Below, piece after piece: positions 1 to 4,521 of a DNA stretch of 5,582 bases. The DNA lies in NCBI GenBank assembly GCA_027451645.1, contig DAIDIX010000121.1, positions 275 through 5,856 on the forward strand. Reading direction: 5' to 3'. The notes beneath the pieces are model-generated. The model was not told where the DNA came from. It worked only from the letters and a program-made list of their open reading frames with translations, and ran no database searches. The DNA comes from Candidatus Dormiibacterota bacterium (GTDB taxonomy: Bacteria > Chloroflexota > Dormibacteria > Aeolococcales > Aeolococcaceae). Numbering within the stretch: position 1 is the first letter of the stretch; each line of letters starts with the position of its first letter. A program made the translations under genes and the position numbers.

Positions 1-1080
1 AGTGTCTGGAAGGACGATAGAGATACAGTTGATGTTGCTGGAAAAATCAACTTTGGCACTGCAACCAGGGCTCAGGGAATAAACTCCCTGGGGACTGCTG
101 GAATTGATTGTTCCGCAGAACGAGTTGAACGTGTCAGTTCCTGCAAATGCTGTTGGAACTTCAGGTGCTTCAACTATGGGTGGAGTCGGTGCAGGATTGA
201 AAACGCAGACATCGTTTGTGCTGTCCCAGGTTGCACCTTGGAGTGAACATGATGCCTGTGTGCCTGCATCACTTACATAGATGCCAGTAGTACTGCAGGA
301 TGCATAGTTCTGCGAGTACTGCACATTCGGCGGAAACTGGATTTGACCTATGCTATTGAACTTTGTCACCGAAGGTGGTTGTGGAGCAAAAAAGATTTGA
401 CCACTCGTAATCCCGAGTGCTGAATTAGAAAGTGCACAGAATGCTGCCTTTCCTGACGACTGGGGGATAATGCCTTGACCAACATAAGTATCACCGTAGA
501 CGAGTTCACCATTGTTTCCAGTAGCGACCAATGTGGCGGAATAGAGGGCCCAACCTGATGGCACTGCAGGTCCAGAGTAATAGGCAATTGCGCTTCCTCC
601 AACGATCGATTTTGGTTGGCCGATAATGCCTGCCACACTGTTTGTTTCGACATATTTGAGAATGACTTGGAGATAGTTGGTTGTTGTGTACGTTGCATTT
701 CCCTGTGGTGGTGAATTGACAGTCACTGTATAGGGTCCTGATCCGTATGTGATGGTATAGCAGTCATTTGGTGCACAGTTAGTGGAGTACGAGGAGAGAT
801 TTCCATACCAATCAGTTGGCCAGCCCATGTTCTGTCCTATGACATCAAGCGCATCAGTGATGGCTGAAGTTTGGTTGGATGCTGAGGGCGGCGAAGAAGT
901 CAGGTCCCGGACTCCGCTAAGTGCTGCAAAGTCTGCAACATTCTGTAAGTTCCTGCGATCACTTGTCTGGACTGTGAGATCAACGGCAATCGCGAGAATG
1001 CCAAACAGAAGAACTGCGAGAAGTGCAACTGTTACAACTACCTGTCCCCTGGACTTGCCTCTTAATTGCCGCTTAGCCAT
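1..1080 (-). CDS. TadG-like pilus assembly protein (3' end beyond window)
   Basis: The minus-strand frame starts with ATG at 1080 and stays open for 360 codons to the left edge, so the C-terminus is missing. Residues 1-13 are short and basic. Residues 14-36 form one hydrophobic helix ending in AVDL, followed by the segment RRNLQNVADFAALSG (about 42-56), which is typical of TadG/TadE_N proteins. The rest is a Ser/Thr/Asn-rich, beta-type extracytoplasmic domain with many cysteines, which suggests disulfides outside the cell. TadG proteins are membrane-anchored components of Tad (Flp) pilus loci. A GGAGG sits 9 bases before the ATG (1090-1094), and the start overlaps the stop of the preceding TadE-like gene by 8 bases, so translation is probably coupled. 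The family call is firm. The role of the large Cys-rich outer domain is unknown. Confidence 0.85.
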   Translation of the reverse strand, partial: MAKRQLRGKSRGQVVVTVALLAVLLFGILAIAVDLTVQTSDRRNLQNVADFAALSGVRDLTSSPPSASNQTSAITDALDVIGQNMGWPTDWYGNLSSYSTNCAPNDCYTITYGSGPYTVTVNSPPQGNATYTTTNYLQVILKYVETNSVAGIIGQPKSIVGGSAIAYYSGPAVPSGWALYSATLVATGNNGELVYGDTYVGQGIIPQSSGKAAFCALSNSALGITSGQIFFAPQPPSVTKFNSIGQIQFPPNVQYSQNYASCSTTGIYVSDAGTQASCSLQGATWDSTNDVCVFNPAPTPPIVEAPEVPTAFAGTDTFNSFCGTINSSSPQGVYSLSPGCSAKVDFSSNINCISIVLPDT

Positions 1081-1609
1081 TGAGCTGTGCCTCCGTGTAT
1101 GCGCAGGGTCCGACTGCAGATATCACCTGTGTACTTAATTTTCGGGTAGAAGATGCAGCGTCTGCGAAGACTGGGCCAAGGATTGGAATAAATATTGGAG
1201 CTTTGTAGCTGACAGTAGCCTCAATTTCACCTGCAGCGGGTTCGGATGGATTGCTTCCTGTGCAGGTGGACTGTGTTGTGCTAGTTGGATATCCCGTAAT
1301 GGTTATGCTGAGGGAGGAAGGAGAGAGAAGACCAGAGGAACTGTCCGCAGCAGTGCAGGCAGCACTTAAGTTTGGGCATGTTATGGTTTTTGGATTGCCA
1401 TAGCCGTCGTACACTCCGGTGGTGTAGGGATCAAGACTTGCCTGTCTGACAGCATCTCTTGCAACATTTTGTAACGTCATCTGAGCGTAGTAGAGCAATC
1501 CCACCTGGGATATGCCTGCTATGAGGATGATGAGCAATGGGGCAACTAATGCAAGCTCTGCAAGAGCTTGTGCGCGACTATGTACACGTTGTTTCATTTT
1601 GTTTCGCAT
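1073..1609 (-). CDS. TadE-like pseudopilin (second of two)
   Basis: This is a 178-residue protein with a short basic N-terminus, a class III prepilin-like motif AQALAEL (residues 13-19, Glu18), one transmembrane helix (about 17-40), then LQNVARDAVRQAS and a roughly 130-residue outer domain. This is the TadE/TadF plan: small membrane-anchored pseudopilins needed for Tad pilus assembly. Two starts are possible. ATG at 1609 has AGGA 8 bases upstream (1618-1621) and overlaps the previous gene by 16 bases. ATG at 1597 (Met5) forms a classic ATGA overlap with the previous stop but has no SD at a usable distance. I keep 1609 because of the SD. The residue before the putative cleavage site is Ala rather than the usual Gly. 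The gene is part of a tightly packed operon with its TadE and TadG neighbours. Confidence 0.85.
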   Translation of the reverse strand: MRNKMKQRVHSRAQALAELALVAPLLIILIAGISQVGLLYYAQMTLQNVARDAVRQASLDPYTTGVYDGYGNPKTITCPNLSAACTAADSSSGLLSPSSLSITITGYPTSTTQSTCTGSNPSEPAAGEIEATVSYKAPIFIPILGPVFADAASSTRKLSTQVISAVGPCAYTEAQLNG

Positions 1610-2139
1610 GTTGCAGATCCTGAGCCCTGAATCGTAGCGGAGTTGCTTGCAGGCGAGCCAAAGAGGATCCCCACCAATGGGAGATAGAGTTGTTGCTGAT
1701 ACTGTGTACTAACAACAATGGTGTACCCTGCTTCGCAGTTAGACAATGAGTTGCCGACAGTAGTACCTGATGAATCAACTACATCGATGGTCGTGTTTGC
1801 AGACCAATCGTAATTATTGTCTATAGTGCTCAATTGCGAGTTGACATAACTCGAGAAGTTGGAGTCGTTGCATGATTGACCATTTGGCAGTGAAATGGTA
1901 ATGCCATTTTGTGTAACACCATTCGTATTGCTGCAGATTGCGCCTGCTCGTGCAGAATCTCTCAGGACATTGGAAATGCGAATGTCGTTCATGATGTAAA
2001 GTCCACTTACGATGATCCCAAAAATGAGAAGGAAAGCTATGGGGGCCACAAGACCGAATTCAACCATACTCTGCGCACGTGTGCTGTTTCTCACTACTCG
2101 GCGAGATAGCAAATGGCTTGAAAGTGCACTCGCATTCAT
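1594..2139 (-). CDS. TadE-like pseudopilin (first of two)
   Basis: I place the start at ATG 2139, giving 181 residues. The frame can be extended to an ATG at 2277, but that start has no SD, and the added 46 residues are polar, His/Cys-rich and unlike TadE N-termini. From 2139 the protein has a basic N-terminus (about 1-21), the prepilin-like motif AQSMVEF (22-28, Glu27), a transmembrane helix (about 28-50), then SNVLRDSARAGA, a pattern common to TadE proteins. An Asn/Ser-rich outer domain follows with four Cys in all. It would be a minor pseudopilin of a Tad pilus. Its own SD is poor (only a G-run, GGGGT), and its ATG overlaps the stop of an upstream 27-codon frame as ATGA, so translation may depend on coupling. 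It overlaps the next TadE-like gene at its 3' end. Confidence 0.83.
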   Translation of the reverse strand: MNASALSSHLLSRRVVRNSTRAQSMVEFGLVAPIAFLLIFGIIVSGLYIMNDIRISNVLRDSARAGAICSNTNGVTQNGITISLPNGQSCNDSNFSSYVNSQLSTIDNNYDWSANTTIDVVDSSGTTVGNSLSNCEAGYTIVVSTQYQQQLYLPLVGILFGSPASNSATIQGSGSATCETK

Positions 2140-2219
2140 TGCAGCCGACCCCAGAAGGCACGCACAGGAAGCATGATGCTTTTCGTGCAGCACAATTGAG
2201 TTGAGCCTGTGTGCCTCAT
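2136..2219 (-). CDS. Possible 27-residue leader frame upstream of TadE
   Basis: ATG at 2219 is preceded by GAGGAG only 3 bases away, the best ribosome-binding site in this leader. The frame runs 27 codons and stops with TGA at 2136-2138, overlapping the TadE ATG as ATGA. The peptide has two adjacent Cys (positions 10-11) and no membrane helix, and I recognise no family. The arrangement suggests a small coupled leader that delivers ribosomes to a TadE gene whose own SD is weak. It may equally be chance, since 27-codon frames are common. Confidence 0.3.
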   Translation of the reverse strand: MRHTGSTQLCCTKSIMLPVRAFWGRLQ

Positions 2220-2382
2220 GGTCTCCTCGTAGTGTTCCTTCAACGACCCTTCTTCCCTTACAACCTCTATTCTGCATGAAGTAGCCAGTATCGCAAAGTC
2301 TTGATCAGTGGCACAAACGAAGGCTCGATGTTGTTAGAGAATAATGGTGCATTACTACTGCCATCGCCCCTTCATTCTATCG

Positions 2383-2424
2383 TGACTGCAACAGTCAGGT
2401 GACAGTATGTGACGATCTGTCACA
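2383..2424. promoter_or_regulatory. Cluster of TGAC-type inverted repeats (candidate operators)
   Basis: Three perfect inverted repeats lie side by side or overlap. TGACTG-CAA-CAGTCA is at 2383-2397. GTGACAG and CTGTCAC are at 2399-2405 and 2417-2423. TGTGAC-GATCT-GTCACA is at 2408-2424. The last resembles a CRP/FNR-family site (TGTGA...TCACA), but its spacer is 7 bases, not the canonical 6. The cluster sits between the divergent pilus and transporter genes, so a dimeric regulator could act on either. The regulator is not identifiable here. Confidence 0.5.
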
Positions 2425-2426
2425 CA

Positions 2427-2454
2427 TCGACTGAACTCCTTGAGACGGTATGCT
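2427..2454 (+). promoter_or_regulatory. Possible sigma-70-type promoter for the transporter gene
   Basis: TCGACT (2427-2432, four of six matches to TTGACA) and TATGCT (2449-2454, four of six to TATAAT) are separated by 16 bases. Transcription would start near 2461, leaving about 40 bases before the ATG at 2501. The palindrome at 2408-2424 lies immediately upstream of the -35 box, where an activator could touch RNA polymerase. The match is modest and is seen only by eye. Confidence 0.3.
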
Positions 2455-2500
2455 GACAGTGCAGCAGACACCAATCAGATTCTTTTCGTGACCGTTTTCC

Positions 2501-3766
2501 ATGAACGAACCTTCCCAAGCGCACAAGACCACTGCAGCAACGCTGGACATGAATGTCCTTGTAGGCCGTGTTCTCGTGCTTGGCGTGTCACTCAGCACAC
2601 TCTTCATCGTTGCTGGGCTCCTCGTATTGCCAACCCATGGGGGAGTGACGCTTACTCGCCTCTTTGACTTTCCCGATTCTCTTGGGGTCATCATCCATGG
2701 AGTTCTTGCAGGACATCCGCAGTCGATCGTGTCGCTTGGCCTCCTCCTCCTCCTTGCAACGCCTGTACTGAGGGTGGCTATTTCGATTGTGACCTTTGCA
2801 ATTGAAAAGGATGCAAAGTATGTCGTTATCACTGCATTCGTACTCCTCGTACTCCTCGGAAGCATCATTCAGGGCCTTGCGAATCCTGGCCATTCCACCA
2901 CTGCGCATGAGGCCCTTCGGAGCTTCACGGGCATGACGATCGTTATCATAGGCATCTGCTCGTTCGCTGCAGGGCTCCTTGGATCCCTCGTTGGGCTTGG
3001 CGGGGGAATCATGGTTGTGCCAATTCTTACCATCTTCTTCCACATTCCCATCCGATTTGCAATCGGGGTGAGCATTGTATCGGTTATTGCCACTTCAAGT
3101 GGTGCTGCAGCAGCATATGTCCGTGAACGGGTGACGAACCTCCGGGTTGGCATGTTCCTTGAAGTTGGGACGACTCTTGGGGCTGTGACAGGTGCAGTAG
3201 TGGCTGGTTTTCTGTCATCGTCAGTCTTGGGGATCGTCTTTGGTGTCATCCTGCTCATCTCCGTGATGCCGCTCATAGTGAAGATCGGCGAGGAACTTCC
3301 TACTGGAGTGACAAGCGATCGTCTGGCGAAGTGGCTCAATCTGGCCTCTGCATATCCCGATGCACACCTCAAGCGTGAAGTGCCGTATGAAGTTGCTCAT
3401 ACACCGTGGGGACTGGCGATGATGTACGTTGCAGGACTTGTCTCTGGACTTCTCGGAATTGGCAGCGGCACCTTCAAGGTCATTGCCATGGATACCGTGA
3501 TGCGGCTCCCCATGAAGGTGAGCACGACAACAAGCAACCTCATGATCGGTGTTACTGCTGCTGCAAGTGCTGGGATCTACTTTGCTCGCGGCGACATTCC
3601 GCCCCTCCTTGCAGCTCCAGTCGCTCTCGGTGTGCTTGCTGGTGCGCTTCTCGGTGCACGGATCCTCCATTTCGTCAGCAATAGGGTCCTCCGATCCATA
3701 TTCATCCCTGTCATTGTGGTTGCGGCTGTGGAGATGCTCCTTCGCAGCATCGGTATCGGGAAGTAG
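2501..3766 (+). CDS. DUF1634-TauE/SafE fusion membrane transporter
   Basis: This is a 421-residue polytopic membrane protein. Residues about 20-127 match the plan of DUF1634: a first helix, a loop with GVIIHGVLAGHP, then LLLLLATPVLRVAISIVTF, an acidic IEKDAKY and another helix. Residues about 146-416 form a TauE/SafE domain with its duplicated motif: GLVGLGGGIMVVP-type at 161-174 (GLGGG 165-169) and GLLGIGSGTFKV at 316-327, followed by TSNLMIGVTAAA at 344-355. A hydrophilic loop (about 261-301) separates the two halves. TauE/SafE proteins move sulfite, sulfonates or other small organic anions; the substrate cannot be told here. DUF1634 is usually a separate gene beside a TauE/SafE gene, so a single chain is notable. 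ATG 2501 has no visible SD, and neither does the alternative ATG 2549 (Met17). The next gene follows on the same strand after 98 bases. Confidence 0.88.
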   Translation: MNEPSQAHKTTAATLDMNVLVGRVLVLGVSLSTLFIVAGLLVLPTHGGVTLTRLFDFPDSLGVIIHGVLAGHPQSIVSLGLLLLLATPVLRVAISIVTFAIEKDAKYVVITAFVLLVLLGSIIQGLANPGHSTTAHEALRSFTGMTIVIIGICSFAAGLLGSLVGLGGGIMVVPILTIFFHIPIRFAIGVSIVSVIATSSGAAAAYVRERVTNLRVGMFLEVGTTLGAVTGAVVAGFLSSSVLGIVFGVILLISVMPLIVKIGEELPTGVTSDRLAKWLNLASAYPDAHLKREVPYEVAHTPWGLAMMYVAGLVSGLLGIGSGTFKVIAMDTVMRLPMKVSTTTSNLMIGVTAAASAGIYFARGDIPPLLAAPVALGVLAGALLGARILHFVSNRVLRSIFIPVIVVAAVEMLLRSIGIGK

Positions 3767-3773
3767 CTGTCGA

Positions 3774-3857
3774 ACTTGCCTCTTGAAACGTGTAGTTCAT
3801 AGGTGCATATTTAAGATGTCCCCGGAGGACACTGATACTGGGCGACAAGAGGTAGGT
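3774..3857 (+). promoter_or_regulatory. Long-range helix that could mask a ribosome-binding site
   Basis: Bases 3774-3785 (ACTTGCCTCTTG) can pair along their full length with 3846-3857 (CAAGAGGTAGGT), giving 12 pairs with two G-U wobbles. The right arm runs into the AGGTGATC Shine-Dalgarno of the next gene (3854-3861). Inside the loop is a small hairpin, TGTCC-CCGGA-GGACA (3817-3831). If transcribed from the upstream gene, this fold would hide the ribosome-binding site. No known riboswitch class is recognised. Confidence 0.4.
3783..3811 (+). promoter_or_regulatory. Possible internal promoter before the four-helix protein
   Basis: TTGAAA (3783-3788, five of six matches to the -35 consensus) and CATATT (3806-3811, four of six to the -10 consensus) are separated by 17 bases. 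Transcription would begin near 3818, after the left arm of the SD-masking helix, so transcripts from here would have a free ribosome-binding site. It is predicted by eye only. Confidence 0.3.
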
Positions 3858-3864
3858 GATCACG

Positions 3865-4275
3865 ATGAGACAGCGGCTGACTTTGGATGCTTCTGAACTG
3901 GGCACTCTGGCTCTCGAGTTCGTCATCGGAGTAGCCGCTGTCATAGCTGGTGCCCTCATGATGATTCAGTCTGACGGCTCACTTCTCGGAATGAATCCGC
4001 GGATGCTTGGATCAGCGCCCTTTGGGGATTACCTTCTTCCTGGACTTCTTCTGGTCGTGCTCATTGGAGGGGGAATGTTCATTTCTGCCTACCTTACATG
4101 GGCTAAGGCACAGTGGGCACACACGATCAGCACACTTTCAGGTCTTTTGCTCATTCTGTGGGTCATCATCGAGTATGCGTACATGGGGTTCTACTGGTTG
4201 CAGGCAGTTGTCGGAGTCATGGGACTTCTCATCATTGCTCTTGCACTCATGGATCTTGCACAGGAGGGTGGATAG
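3865..4275 (+). CDS. Uncharacterised four-helix membrane protein
   Basis: This is a 136-residue integral membrane protein with four predicted helices at about 13-34, 57-79, 86-105 and 108-130. A conserved-looking stretch, SAPFGDYLLPGLLL (50-63), precedes helix 2, and WVIIEYAYMGFYWLQ (99-113) joins helices 3 and 4. It resembles a widespread group of small hypothetical membrane proteins with a 'SPF.D.L.PG' signature, for which I know no established function. ATG 3865 is chosen over the in-frame GTG 3856 because AGGTGATC (3854-3861), an extended match to the 16S anti-SD, precedes it at good spacing; for the GTG the nearest purine run is only 3 bases away. It follows the TauE/SafE fusion on the same strand and may work with it, or may simply be co-transcribed. 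The ribosome-binding site may be masked by the helix described for 3774-3857. Confidence 0.85.
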   Translation: MRQRLTLDASELGTLALEFVIGVAAVIAGALMMIQSDGSLLGMNPRMLGSAPFGDYLLPGLLLVVLIGGGMFISAYLTWAKAQWAHTISTLSGLLLILWVIIEYAYMGFYWLQAVVGVMGLLIIALALMDLAQEGG

Positions 4276-4328
4276 TGACCGGTATTGTGGAGAGCTGGCG
4301 CAGTTTCCAGCAGGATTCCCCGGGCTAG
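4275..4328 (+). CDS. Possible 17-residue micro-ORF after the four-helix gene
   Basis: GTG at 4275 overlaps the preceding TAG stop by one base (TAGTG) and has GGAGG at 4263-4267, 7 bases upstream. The frame encodes 17 residues (reads as MTGIVESWRSFQQDSPG) and ends with TAG at 4326-4328. It is hydrophilic and has no recognised family. The SD and overlap look like a real coupled start, but the length makes chance likely. It lies just upstream of the hairpin series that ends in the terminator. Confidence 0.25.
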   Translation: MTGIVESWRSFQQDSPG

Positions 4329-4334
4329 CTGGGA

Positions 4335-4510
4335 GATATGCATGGAACTGCTGATCTATGGTTCATCAGCAGGTGCATGTCGCAATGGGTGGAGAGTGTG
4401 CCAGTCGGCACACGTACGACCCTGAGGAGGGAATTCCTGGATAGACTGCAACACCGCCCTTCACGAGGGGCTCGGCACGTCCCAGTTTTGGTGACGTGCC
4501 GGGCCTTTTT
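4335..4510 (+). ncRNA. Candidate structured RNA or structured 3' UTR
   Basis: This stretch has no convincing gene but contains several hairpins. Hairpin 1 is GATATGCA (4335-4342) with TGCATGTC (4374-4381), enclosing a perfect CTGCTGAT/ATCAGCAG stem (4348-4355 with 4365-4372). Hairpin 2 is GTGTGCC-AGTC-GGCACAC (4396-4413), perfect with a four-base loop. A small CCCT/AGGG hairpin lies at 4457-4469. The series ends in the intrinsic terminator at 4469-4510. It could be a separate small RNA or a stabilising 3' UTR of the plus-strand operon. I see no signatures of tRNA, tmRNA, RNase P, SRP RNA or a T-box. Confidence 0.4.
4469..4510 (+). terminator. Strong intrinsic terminator
   Basis: GGCTCGGCACGTC (4469-4481) pairs with GACGTGCCGGGCC (4493-4505) over 13 positions with one G-U pair. 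CCA/TGG can add three more pairs past a bulge, and TTTTT (4506-4510) follows. The U-tract is on the plus strand only, so it closes the transporter operon. The hairpin also lies just past the stop of the convergent GH16 gene, where it could act as a U-less barrier. Confidence 0.85.
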
Positions 4511-4521
4511 CATGTTGGAAG

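Noticed and set aside
782..1138. Plus-strand open frame of 118 codons
   Set aside because: It lies opposite the TadG-like gene and the end of a TadE-like gene, both well supported by motifs and coupled starts.
2140..2277. N-terminal extension of the first TadE protein to ATG 2277
   Set aside because: There is no SD before it and the extension is polar and unlike TadE N-termini. ATG 2139 gives a normal TadE length and signal region.
2408..2424. Calling this repeat a true CRP site
   Set aside because: The half-sites fit but the spacer is 7 bases, not 6, so it is kept only as an unassigned operator candidate.
2588..3043. Minus-strand open frame of 151 codons
   Set aside because: It lies wholly opposite the DUF1634-TauE/SafE gene, is highly charged without domain features, and has no supporting SD.
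4381..4420. T-box-like GGGTGG sequence
   Set aside because: The rest of the T-box consensus is absent and no plus-strand gene lies downstream for it to regulate.
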